In this document: positions 33,344 to 43,619 of the stretch, in pieces | Numbering within the stretch: the first letter of the stretch is position 1 | How the letters are laid out: each line of letters begins with the position of its first letter | NCBI RefSeq assembly: GCF_030272615.1 | Contig: NC_081414.1 | Span: 820,226,396-820,286,395, forward strand | From: Cryptomeria japonica | Taxonomy: Eukaryota > Streptophyta > Pinopsida > Cupressales > Cupressaceae | Reading direction: 5' to 3' | DNA length: 60,000 nt | Notes under the pieces: generated by a model | Databases searched by the model: none | Seen by the model: only the letters and a program-made list of their open reading frames with translations | What the model was told of the DNA's origin: nothing | Program-made: the position numbers and the translations under genes

Positions 33344-36148
33344 TTGCATAGTGACATGTCTATTGAAACAAGGTTTCAAGCACCAATGATACAACAAAGT
33401 TTGACATATCAACCGACAATGCAATCACAATTCTACCCAACCCAACAACAAGGCAATATCGATCAGACTCTTTATGATGAAACAAATATCCAAATACAAA
33501 AACTAGAGGAGAAACTAGCTCAAGAAAATGAGATTTTGGAATAAAGAGTGAAAAACATTGAGAAGAATAGATCACAAATGTCCAAAATGTTTCAAAAATT
33601 TCCAGGTCGAAATCCAAAGATTGAGCCAATTGATGTAAGATCTCTTCTTGAACGATTAGACATACCAGCTCTCCTCTCCCAGATAGAGATGATGAAACAA
33701 TTTCAAGAAAAGAGACAACATCAATTTCAACATTATGTGCCTCCACAACAAGAACAAGAAGGTGTTTACTATCAATCAGATTTTCAACCAATACAACCAA
33801 TGGTCCAACATATACAACCAACACAACCAATGGTTCAATTTCAACAATATGTCCAACCAACTATACAATGTCAACAAATGGTTCAACCAATGGTGGAATA
33901 TCAATGTCAACAACCACAACCATCCATTCAAAAACAAAGGTTGTAGCACACACTAACCCAAGTTTCAAACATGTCAGAACAATTGAACCAAGTCCAATAT
34001 CAAAACATGACATCAAATTAGAACCAACTCCTTGCCAAACAAGTTCAAATTCCATATACAACTATGTCAAAACCTCGAAAGAAAGGTGGCTTTATTGCAA
34101 TTATCTTAAGGAAACTACCAAGTGAGTTCTTTGAGGAAGATCAAGATAATACAATTATGTCTAGCAATGCCTCATCCCCCCATAAAAAAATTGACTCTCC
34201 AGTGGCATCTATCCCTACACCTTTAGAAGTTTCACAAGAACCTTCCATATTGTCCTCATCAAACAATACACCCAAGGATGCAATTATTCAAGAGCTATCC
34301 ATAATTGATTGCCATGATAATCCAATTCATGATGCACATGCTTGTCATGTTTTAGAAATACAAGACCCAGTGCCACCATGCACTTTATTGCCATTACTTG
34401 TTTTAGAGGACCCCATTCGAAGTCCCTCTTCCTCATGTTCAAGCATCGATTCCTTGCCAGAATCCATCATAAATGTTCAAAGTGCATTTCCTTCATGCCA
34501 AAACATTGATCCCTTGTCAAAATCCCCCATGCATATCCAAAGTCCAACCCCATGTCAAGAGGATAATTTAGAGCATGAAGAAACGTGTCTTGAAATAGAT
34601 GAAGATCAAGATCTTGAAACCTTATCATCCCATCCAATTGTTGACCAGGACCCCATGTTCCCAAACACTCACAATGATTCCCCTATTCTTGTCCATCCTA
34701 TCCAAAGTCCTATTGACACTCCATTCCCCAAGCAAGATCAAGATATCCTAGTCCATCCAATCCCAAACGATCCCCTTCCATTTCATGAAAAAAATGTCCT
34801 TTCAAATCCCATTGACATTCCAATTTCTCAGAAAGATCAAGATATCCCTTCCATCCTTTCCGATGATCCCATTAAAAGTCAAGAGCAAAGCACCTTTAAA
34901 GAGGATTCCAATGATCTTCCTCCTTGTCAAGATCAAATTATTCCTTCAGATCCTCCACCAGATTCACTTGTTCCTCCATCTCCACGTCCTAATCTAGCAT
35001 ATCCACTCCAAGATCGCATTTCTTTTGATGATCCCATTATTTCTCCCATTCCATCTCTTGAAGAGCTTGTCATTGAACCATGTCCACTACACAATCCTAG
35101 TCCCCCTCATGATCCTAATCCCCCTCATGATTCTAATGTGTCAGTGCAAGATGTTCATGAACCCTCGACATGCATAATGGGTTCTTCCACTTTGGTGCAA
35201 TCCGATCCACTTCAAGATCTCATTATTTCTCTCATATCATATCCACCTCATAATGGACTTGCGTCTTCTTCCCAAAGAAAAGAGTATCCTACAAGTCAAG
35301 ATATTCATAAAGGCAAAGGAGTAGATCTCCATAAGAAATAACCCCTCCATATCAAAGAATATCTTAAGGGTCATGTCTACACAACTCACTCTCAAGACGT
35401 TGGTATCCCTCCATCAAAATCCAAACATATCTCTTCCCCATCATACTTTCCATCCATCTTAGGTCCTTATATCCCTTCGTCCTCTATGCAAGGTCAGAAA
35501 AGGCACACATCCTTGAGTAAATTTCATCAATCCAAAAGACCTCCACTTCATTCCTATCCATCCATGCATTCCTTTCCCCCTCCAAGCAATTTGGATGCCA
35601 AGTATAAAAGTCATAAGTCTAAAAATCCACATGTATTCAAAGATCAACATGTCCAATATAATCGACATGTCAAAGCAAAGAAAAATTTGATCTATAAAGA
35701 AAAAGAAAAATCCAAAAGGCCACAAAGGCCCATTAAGCAAAATAAAGCAAAGTCAAAATATATATGGGTTCTTAAATCCCTTATGCAAGCAATTCACTCC
35801 AAGGAACCACAAAAGCATGAAAAATAAAAAACCATGTGGATCCCTAAGCAGCTCCTTGAAGCACAAAAGCCTAAAGAAACATCCAACTTGGCATCCAAAG
35901 TTTCTATTCCTCCATCTAACCCTCTCAAATTTGTTCCTCCATCACCTTCTTCATCCATTTTGGGCCCTTATGTCCCAAAATCCCAAGCTATTCCTCCATC
36001 CAAATCTCACAATCTGAGATCCATTTTTCCTCCATCAATCCACCACTCCTCAAGGGGTGTGCCAATGTTGATCTTGCCTTCATTTCCATCCACTGAAGCC
36101 CAGTTCTTCCAATACCCTATCCATTATCCAATGCTTCAATCCCTTTGA
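33344..36148 (+). pseudogene. Element B ORF: Gln/Pro/Ser-rich polyprotein with degenerate G-patch
   Basis: The segments 33,344-33,544, 33,548-33,946, 34,064-35,341, 35,486-35,827 and 35,834-36,148 are all in one frame, so this was a single ORF of about 934 codons now cut by five in-frame stops (about 33,542, 33,944, 34,018, 35,339 and 35,825). The N-terminus (1-130) is helical and basic (IEKNRSQMSKMFQKFPGRNP, then LLERLDIPALLSQIEMMKQF); 130-240 is Gln-rich with repeats of IQPTQPMVQ type; the middle (240-660) is Pro/Asp/Ser-rich; near 35,300 is a decayed G-patch (HKGKGVDLHKK) aligned with the G-patch of element A; then SILGPYIP motifs and the basic NLDAKYKSHKSKNPHVFKDQ segment shared with A. 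There is no RT, protease or integrase motif. Function is unknown; a Gag-like or RNA-binding role is a guess. Confidence 0.62.
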
Positions 36149-36339
36149 TCCAATCCTTTACATAAATCCTTGCCTTAGTTTCATCTCATTTTCCATGTCC
36201 TTATCCTACCAACGTCTTTGAGCATACTTTTTAAAGGTCATGGTCCATTTTTTTAAAGGTTACTATCCAAACAAAAAAGATGTTTGAGTCCTTCTTCTAT
36301 CCCCTATCATGTGTCCATCTTCTATTGAAAAATTCAAAA

Positions 36340-36510
36340 TGCAAAAAAAAAAAAAAAAGTGAAAAAAAAAACAATAAAGAAAAATAATTCGTCCACCGGT
36401 GAAAACCTGGCAAACAGGCGCCTTGGGCAAGTACCGTGATGAAAACCTGGCAAATAGGCATCATGCGTAATCTATAAACTTCTTGCACACCACACTTGGG
36501 GGCAGGTTTT
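36340..36510 (+). ncRNA. Double-hairpin RNA motif, element B copy
   Basis: After an A-rich linker (with AATAAAGAAAAA) come hairpin 1, GGTG (36,397-36,400), the loop AAAACCTGGCAAACAGG, CGCC (36,418-36,421), and hairpin 2, CGTGATG (36,434-36,440), the loop AAAACCTGGCAAATAGG, CATCATG (36,458-36,464). The G-U pairs are compatible with RNA folding. CACTTGGGGGCAGG follows at 36,491. It lies 249 bp after the ORF end. Confidence 0.78.
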
Positions 36511-37136
36511 ATCCTATCATATCCTTTTGTCCTTCATTGTTCCACTATCCTATTGAACCCCTATCATTACCCTTCATATTCTATTGTCCCTCATGTCCAT
36601 TTCCTCTTTCCACCTTTGATCTTGACAAGGCTGATGATCTTCATGAGCATCATGCATCTTGTTTGTAGCTTTTAGTCTATCATAGCTTTTGGTCATTTAT
36701 CCATTTGCTTATTATAACTTTTCATCCATATTCCCTGTCTTATTGCAACTTTCTACCACTATCCCTTAGTCAATCTCGACCTTTAGTCCATGTCCCTTAT
36801 CCATTGTTGGTCTTGCTTATCCTATCCATATCTTATCACTATCCATACACTCTTTTTCATTCCTTGATCTTGATCTAACATAAGGACGCAAAATTTAAAC
36901 ATGGTTTCAAAAACCTCTTGATATGTCCCTCATGCCATGTCACTGCTTTACATTGTCATATCCAGTCTCTTGTCCCATCACGCAATAGCCCTTCAAAATT
37001 GCATCTGTATTGTCTCCATGATAAAAGGCCTTTGTCTTCCCTCTATCCACCATCATTTTAGAAAGCCTATTTTTTCACCTGTCATATTCCTTGCCTTGCT
37101 AGACACTGGGGGCAAAATCATGAAAAAAATCATAAA

Positions 37137-37370
37137 AATTGGAAAATGTCCTGAAATAATTCAAAAAAATTGAAAAATGTCCTCAAATAATTCAAAAAAA
37201 TTGAAAAATGTCCTGAAATAATTCAAAAAAAAAATTGAAAAATGTCCTGAATAAATCATAAAAATTGAAAATGTCCTAAAATAAATCTCCAAAAAATTGA
37301 AATGTCCTGAAATAATCCTTAAAAAGTCAAATAAAGTCCTGAAAAAAATGAACACAAAAAATTTGTAAAA
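37137..37370 (+). repeat. ~31-bp A-rich tandem repeat
   Basis: Six to seven copies of a unit such as ATTGAAAAATGTCCTGAAAT followed by AATTCAAAAAA, with lengths of 29-35 bp. A related but less regular A-rich pattern (ATTCAAAAATGTC) lies at the same relative place in element C (47,800-47,930, minus strand). Confidence 0.9.
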
Positions 37371-37574
37371 TCTCGAAAAGCAAAACATAAAATGATCCCT
37401 TTATGCATAGACAAATCGCTGAGCATACCTCCAACGACACGCAATCATACACTGTGCTTTAATGAAATCACGCTTAAACAGATGAACTTTTCAATCAAAC
37501 CAAACATTCAAACTGATTGCACTTGTCATATCAATCAACCGCAAATTTATTTGTCCTTGTCACTAATATCATGG

Positions 37575-37655
37575 GTCTTATATAGGGTGTGGTATACTCG
37601 AAACCAGACTGTGTCCTGTCTTAGATGGGGTACCGCATATCCTGAAACCAGACAA
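37575..37655 (+). repeat. GAAACCAGAC tandem repeat, element B copy
   Basis: Two diverged copies (TCTTATATAGGGTGTGGTAT then ACTCGAAACCAGACTG, and GGGGTACCGCATATCCTGAA then ACCAGACAACATG), related to the three copies in element A. Confidence 0.75.
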
Positions 37656-38442
37656 CATGATCATCCTATCAGCACTTTCAACTTTTGACAATGAAGATCA
37701 AGATGTTTGTTTGCTTTGTTGGAATTCGTGCATCTTATCTTTTTACTGATTTATCTTTGGCTTCGGTCATGTTCCTATGTTACTCGATGATGTCATTGAG
37801 TGATTTAGAGTGACCGGGATGGTTCATGGTCCCTTTCTTTTTTGTTGTGATTGCTGTTTGTCTGTGATGTGTCTATCTTTTGCAAAAAGGGTTGCATTTC
37901 AGCTCTGGCCTTCAATGCCATGATGCTACGCATCCATTTTGCTACATAAAATAAAGGTTCTCACCTACAACGTGCATTACTGAAAGCAAGTTTTTCTTCG
38001 TCTCTAACTGTCCTCCGTCTCATTTTCTTCTTATTAACATTTCTTTCGTCCGTTCGGATAGTCAGTTTGGTCTAGTGCTCCGATTTCTCTACACACATAT
38101 GCTGCATCCTGCATCCATTTGGTTAGTACATTTACATTACATCAAGCATCACATTAAGCATTTTATCCATTTCATATTATAAATGCATCAACAACACAAA
38201 AAAAAATAAAAAATATCCATACATGTTCCACAATCATACATCAGCAGTGCATAAGTCATCCATACATGGAAAATAACATATGTCATAACACATTGCATTC
38301 CATCATATCGATGCATATTATATCATATATCCAAATAATATCGAAGTACAAAAATTGGACTGTCTGTCCTAAGTATGGCCCGCAGGCTGACTACATAATG
38401 TCAAACTACATCTGTCTCTATCCTAAGGAGCATGTGCCTCTG

Positions 38443-39977
38443 TCACTGGGTGCTCCCTTTTTCCTCCTCATCCCTGCCATGTCTCAAGGATGATGTCCCT
38501 CCTGGTCCTGGCTGAGGTGGTCTCATAGGTCCACTCACCACCATGCTGCTCAATGACCTCCGAGAGAGTGCCTTGCTCTTTGTCCTTGATTGTGCCCGAT
38601 ATGAAGCTGCTCTCTGCTCTAGTGGGACTGCACTCTCATATAGTGTCCTCCAATGGCGTATCTCCTCTCTGGTCTCTACCAACATCTGTGCCACGTCCCA
38701 TGCACTGGCATCCCTAATCGACCCAATGTACTCAGTGACTCTCTGTGCCTCTCGTTGTGCCTAAGTTATTGCTGCATCTCGAGCCACTGTGAGTCTGGCT
38801 ATCTCCGCTCTGAACTGATCCTGCTCTGTCCTCAAGATGGCATTCTATCTCTCTAAAGTGGCAATATGATCATGCTGACTCGCTATGGTAGCCCTGCACA
38901 TCTGATCTCCAATCCCACTGTCTTTGGTGTAGCTGTGTGAAGTCAGCATATGCTATGTGTGGCTGAATCATACTCCCCCACTGACTCGTCTCTCTGTGAG
39001 ATCGGGCAAAGTGTGCAGTCCTCCTAGGTATATCCTGCCTTTCTCCAAACTGTCATTTGACTCTTTGGCAGGTACATCTCAATCACTCTCTGGCGATTCA
39101 CTGGTCGCTCGATCAAGTACCTCTCCTATCTACAATACGGTAGCTCATCATTGTCATCTGACCATCTAGGGCAATCACGATATGGCCTCCATGTGAACTC
39201 TCTCAATCTATCTAGCTCATGTCGCCAATACAGTATGTATCCAAACGGACCCTATCTTAGTGCTCCCCCATAGCAGTACACATATGGTTGATGTGGTAAT
39301 ACCTGTCTCTCTGCAATCGGTCGACATATGGCTATGTGCTCAAATGCCCATACCTGTAACAATGTGACTCTACAACTCAAAGTCTGCACTCCCTGATATG
39401 CTATCTGATGCAACTAAAAATATAGCATAGCCAGTACACATGGTCCCCATGCGTACACCATCCCCTCTATCGCCATCTGCTCTAGCACTCTTCCCCATCC
39501 AATAGGGAATCCATGTCCTCGTCTGTCCCCTACTAGTAGACATGCTATCACCACGACTATCACCACATATCGCCGATCATACTCTGATGCCATGGTCTCC
39601 CAGCCAATCTCTCTCTCTACGATATCTAGATCATCTGCGTCGCACTCAAATAATCTACACAATGCATCTCTCCCTATCACTGGGTCATACTCTACCATCT
39701 CTCCAGGAATCGGAATGCGGAGGATACGCCATATGTCCTCTAGTGTCACAGTCGCCTCTCCAGTCGCCAGATGGAATGAGGAGGTCTCTGAATGCCATCG
39801 CTCTGCCAATGCGGTAAGCAGTCCTGTGTTTGCCCTAATCTTGGGAATGAATGTGATATAGTATATCCCAAGTCCTGCTAATGTATCTCTGTCCGTGCTC
39901 CTGAGTCTATGTCGTAACATGAAGCAGTCTGGTCGGTTCTCCCGCGTGATCAATGGATACTGTCGACTCTGCATCAC
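38443..39977 (-). pseudogene. Antisense plant mobile domain (PMD) protein of element B
   Basis: Encoded opposite to element B. The region 39,414-39,977 is open for 187 codons and carries the PMD hallmark: LLTALAERWHSETSSFHLAT, then GEATVTLEDIWRILRIPIPG, then DRRGHGFPIGWGRVLEQMA and YAWGPCVLAMLYF. After a stop the same reading goes on with VWAFEHIAICRPI and FTWRPYRDCPRW, and a frame-shifted C-terminal part (38,443-38,694) has a conserved helix EIRHWRTLYESAVPLEQRA shared with element C. PMD proteins (MAIN/MAIL family of angiosperms) occur as host genes and inside transposons; an antisense extra ORF is known in Tat-type elements. A nuclear or silencing-related role for the retroelement version is unproven. 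It is broken by at least one stop and a frameshift. Confidence 0.82.
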
Positions 39978-40137
39978 AATTGGGGCATATTTTGTCAGTT
40001 TTAGGGTTTTCTCCTATGGGTTGCATTTCCTTAGTTCATGTCTAAATCAGGGTGTTTTTCATCTATTCTGACCTATCCTACCCTTATCCCCCCTTTCCGG
40101 GTCATTTGCATGTTGTTTTTGACCTAAATTGAGTTAC

Positions 40138-40275
40138 CAGGGCACAACTGCACCTGTGTTGTGTATCCTGTGCCTGTGTCACATATCTTGCACCTGTGTC
40201 CCCCTACACAAGCACAAAAGACATTACACAAGTGCAAGATTCGCCCTACACAAGCGCAAAAGTGAGTTTTTGCCT
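40138..40275 (+). repeat. Second leader-repeat array of element B, upstream of the antisense gene
   Basis: Three copies read forward (TGCACCTGTGT, TGTGCCTGTGT, TGCACCTGTGT) and three read on the minus strand (TACACAAGCACAAAAG, TACACAAGTGCAAG, TACACAAGCGCAAAAG). The minus-strand copies have the sense of the antisense PMD transcript. The array is internally inverted and lies about 160 bp from the PMD start. Confidence 0.85.
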
Positions 40276-40630
40276 TTGTTGTGGGTCCCGCAATGTCCCG
40301 CAAGCAAGTCAAATTCATAAAATTGAAAACATGGGTTTTTGAGATACATACCACTGCTCCTGCGTCATCCGATCGTCTGTACATGCGTACACATTCTCCA
40401 AGGTGATCTGCCATTGGAATGTTCACCATCTCTCTGCAAGTATCCCTTTCCAGAGCAACAAATCCTCCTCTTTGGCTAGTGCAAATGAGCAATTTTCACT
40501 CTCTTTGTCTCATTTATAGATCTTTGTTAGTGCATAGATGGACGTGCACTCTCTCCATCTCATGTTGGTCACGGTCTTTTGCACCTTCAATTGCTTGTCC
40601 TTCGTGCATCCGGTCTCTGATTGTCAGTCT
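40276..40630. other. Element B right-hand remnant
   Basis: A region with the antisense-gene leader: a plausible splice donor on the minus strand (GAGCAG then TGGTATGTAT near 40,355) and no PPT or LTR start. It ends where copia coding sequence begins, at about 40,640. Confidence 0.4.
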
Positions 40631-40639
40631 GTTTGTTCC

Positions 40640-40967
40640 TATCATGTTCTATCATTCTTATCGATCAATTGGCCTCTTTTCACCAATTATCTACTCTTGT
40701 GAATGATTCAATCTGACATATCTAGGTATTGGCTGTGTTGGTTCTGCATCTTCTTCATCATGTTCTTCATCTTCTTCCTCACTGTCATCACTCATTGGTT
40801 GAGCATCTATTCTGCATTTGCTGGTTCTTCATTATTCTTTGCTTCTAGTTCAATCATCACAAACTTTTCCTCATTATCATCCTTTTCAGGTTTTGATCTA
40901 CTTGTACCTTTAGACTTATCAGATAGATCATCAACTTTTACATTAGCACTTTCAACAATTTTCTTAG
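40640..40967 (-). pseudogene. Copia pol fragment (between integrase and RT), interrupted by element C
   Basis: Reading right to left from the TSD, the protein continues the integrase C-terminal part at 59,758-60,000: NKRTK joins KIVESANVKVDD, the usual copia phrase N.RT.KV.ES.NV.FDE. After an acidic stretch comes PRYVRLNHSQ, a stop, IIGEKRPID, the conserved segment just ahead of RT. At least two stops occur (one after NAE, one after HSQE). RT itself is absent; sequence switches to element B at about 40,640. Confidence 0.85.
40963..40967. repeat. Target-site duplication of element C (left)
   Basis: CTTAG immediately left of the LTR, repeated at 59,758-59,762 right of the other LTR. Removing element C and one CTTAG restores the copia reading frame across the junction. 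Confidence 0.93.
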
Positions 40968-42404
40968 TGATGCCCTCCTAAATGGCACAAGGTTAGTCTA
41001 AGATCAAAGAACACAAAACACACAAAACATTAGTGTTAGTCAATCGAAAACTAATCTAAAAAGGCATACCAAAAGAGAGACTAAAAGCATGCAAACATAT
41101 TTAACTATCAAAGCAAACATGATGAGGCATCTCCAAATACCTCCTAACATACTCCTAGTTCCTTCTCCCTTGTTCCTCTCCTCTCCAAGTTCCAAAATAG
41201 TGTAGCTCTCAGCAGCTTTTTGCACTATGGATGCTTATGGAGGATTGAGATTTGTAGTATAGCTCCAAATATGAAATGAAAAGCTATTTTTATGCTAAAA
41301 TGATGTATTTTAACCAAAAAGACAAGATTTAGTTATGCTATGCTAAAATGCTCTCTAAAATGTCTATAGCTTAGATGCATACAAGTTTTCAGGATCTGGA
41401 TTATGAAGGAACGGGCTCTATTTATAGGAAAAATGGAGCAATGGATGGCCAGGATTGAAAGGTTTAATCAAGGGTCAAGCTTGAAAGTTGGGGATCCATG
41501 TGCACAATTTGCACCAATGAAATAGTGACAAGTGTCAACACAGGATTGAGTTGAGAAAAGAGGTTGGAGGCATTAAAGGTCTGAGAAGACCTCATGGTTA
41601 TCTAAAGGCTAAGGGTCAAGTCTAAATTAGGATTACCCACTGGATTAGGAGTTAATGCAAGGATAAACCTTTGTGCAAATGATTAAGAGATAATCATGGT
41701 CAAAGCATTAAAGGCTTGATGAGACCCTTGGGTTGGGTAGAGGTTGAGTCAAAACAAATGTTTTAACCATGTAGGAGGGTTGAATTAACCATTAATGGTT
41801 ATTGGAGACTTTGGGGGATTAAGTGGTTGAAAGTTGGAAGCCTTTAATGGCTATCAAAGACTTTGAGGATTTAAGTGGTTGAAGGTTGAAAACTTTTAAT
41901 GGTTATCAAAGACTTTGGGGTCTTTGAGAAGTGACTCCATTTTGTTTAGGAATGTGACAATAATTAGGGGATGGATTAGGCTAATTAGGAAGGGGTTAGA
42001 AGAATCTAGAAGGGGATTAGATTTTTGCAAGTGGATTTGGTGGGTGAGGGAAAATAGGATTTTATTTAAAATAAAAATTCATTTATTTCAATAAATATGT
42101 GCAAGTTGCATTTGTAGGAAAATGCAAGTGGGGGGGGATAATGATTTAAATAAATATTTTATTTAATTTATTTAAAAGAGGAAAAGGGGATTTAATTAAA
42201 TAAATTGATTTTATTTATTTAATTGAATAGAATTTGATTTAATGAATTAATTAAAATAAATTGAATAATTTATTTAATTAATAGAAGAATGTTTGGGGAT
42301 AAATTAATTAAATATTAATTTAATTAATTGATGGCTAGTGGATTTTTAATCAAATAAATACGAAATATTCATTTAATTAAAATGGACAGATTTATGTGAC
42401 TACA
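40968..42404 (-). repeat. 3' LTR of element C
   Basis: 1,437 bp, starting TGTAGTCAC and ending AGGGCATCA on the minus strand. It contains an AT-rich TTTAATTAAAT block near its start and a TATA box CTATAAATA on the minus strand at 41,419-41,427. Confidence 0.95.
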
Positions 42405-42420
42405 TTTGCCCCTCTTTGAG
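42405..42420 (-). other. Polypurine tract of element C
   Basis: Minus strand CTCAAAGAGGGGCAAA directly before the 3' LTR start TGTAGTCAC. It is nearly identical to the PPT of element A. Confidence 0.88.
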
Positions 42421-42967
42421 ACGGTGCGGTTTATCGCGTCATTTCAAAGAAAGAAAAACTGGTGTGAAGAAATGCCCCATAAAATGTAAATTTAATGGGT
42501 GGTATGCCCCCTCGAGAGATGGGCCGAAAAATTTCGAAAAATCGGGCGATCTCTCGAAAAAGAATGAAAATTGGCAGGGTGGTAGAAGAGAAGAAGTTAG
42601 GCATACTGGGGAAAAATAGAAGAAAACGGGGGAAACATGGAGAAATGGGGGGCTCGAGAAGTTCACGGGGACCACGGCGATGAGCGGGGCGAAGTTACGG
42701 TGACGACGGGGGGGTATAAATGGGGTGAAAGGGGTGAAAACAGGACCATTTGTGACTGCGACCAGTTGAAAACGAGAGCTCTGACAGTGACATTTGGAGG
42801 AGCAAGGAGGAGCTACTATGCCGATTCCGATCACCGAGCACAGATTCGAGCGAGTCCGACGGTTCCAGCGCCCAACCGACTACGGACTAGCGGTACGCAA
42901 AGTCGAAAACTTACTTTTCAAGCATTTTTGATAGGTTTTTAGCTGAGTCCAAGTCAAGTCAGAGCAA
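42421..42967 (+). other. Element C 3' end, upstream region of the antisense gene
   Basis: A comparatively GC-rich stretch (42,500-42,900) with no convincing domain in the ORFs at 42,416-42,619 (plus), 42,637-42,942 (plus) and 42,439-42,834 (minus). Its position between the LTR and the repeat leader of the antisense ORF makes it a candidate promoter/leader for antisense transcription; no clear TATA box was found. Confidence 0.35.
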
Positions 42968-43345
42968 GAGCGCTAGAACTATGGTTTTAGCGCTTTTGCT
43001 CCATGAATTAGCGCTTTTGTGCCGCAATAGCGCTATTGTAGTCTGGTTTGAGTGCTCTTGTATGAATTAGCGCTAATGCAGGCAAGTTTTAGCGCATTTG
43101 ACAAAGTAGCGCTATGGTAGGGTTAATTGAGCGCTATTGATGTGTAATAGCGCTATTGTATAGCAGATTGAGCGCTTTTGTTTTTGTAGCGCTATTGTAG
43201 AGCTTTTTGAGCGCTATTGATGTTGTTGTAGCGCTATTGTAGAGCTTTTTGAGCGCTATTGATGTTGTTGTAGCGCTATTGATGTTGATGTAGCGCTATT
43301 GTGTAGAACTAGCACTATTGTAGATAAAATAACGCTTTTGCCTTA
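42968..43345 (+). repeat. AGCGCTATTGTAG repeat array upstream of the antisense PMD gene
   Basis: About 17 copies of the palindromic core AGCGCT followed by WTTTTG or ATTGT, the last ones forming a 41-44-bp higher-order unit (TAGCGCTATTGTAGAGCTTT then TTGAGCGCTATTGATGTTGT). The plus-strand orientation follows the antisense gene. The matching array is in the gag leader at 57,945-58,235. Confidence 0.93.
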
Positions 43346-43619
43346 GGATAACGAGATGCCCCAATGTCGGACAAAATAAATCTCCTGATGCCTAACGATT
43401 GATGGATGGCGAGGTGAAGTGGGAGTTGTTTTGAACCATAGCAGCCCGATGAGACTGAGGTCATTTGTTAGAATAAATGCCTGTTGAAGTCTAGGCGGCC
43501 ATGATTGCTTACCTGTTGAGACCCGAAGATACTTGATCAAAGTATCCGATGATAGTCTAGGTTTAAACTTAAGAAAGTTTGATAACAAAACAACTGATGG
43601 TGGTTGGATGAATGTCTAT

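Larger units (their letters stand above)
36149..38440 (+). other. Element B 3' non-coding region
   Basis: Apart from the double hairpin and two tandem-repeat groups it is CCATCC- and TTATCC-rich pyrimidine sequence (36,500-36,900), then mixed AT-rich DNA. A second GGGGGCA box (CACTGGGGGCAAAATC) is at 37,105. No ORF is convincing. Confidence 0.5.
30373..40630 (+). mobile_element. Element B: Tat-related LTR element with A-type ORF and antisense PMD gene, 3' LTR missing
   Basis: Components are 5' LTR (to 31,221), an 18-nt PBS shared with element C, GCGCCTGTGT leader repeats, a 1.9-kb leader, a long Gln/Pro-rich ORF (33,344-36,148), the double hairpin (36,397-36,464), a 31-bp A-rich repeat, CCAGAC repeats, an antisense PMD ORF (38,443-39,977) and a second array of the leader repeat (40,138-40,275). 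No RT or integrase and no 3' LTR or PPT was found. It sits between the env-like ORF and the integrase of a minus-strand copia element, consistent with insertion there followed by a deletion. Confidence 0.75.

Noticed and set aside
33360-33860. 166-codon minus-strand ORF
   Set aside because: It lies opposite the Gln-rich part of the B ORF; the CAA/CAG-rich sense codons give TTG/CTG (Leu) and Val codons in antisense and so remove stops.
41040-41225. 61-codon minus-strand ORF present twice (also 58,393-58,578)
   Set aside because: The duplication is explained by the two LTRs of element C; the ORF lies in U5 and has no features of a gene.
42968-43345. CRISPR-like array
   Set aside because: Units are 20-44 bp, mutually imperfect, with no unique equal-length spacers, and the setting is a plant retrotransposon.
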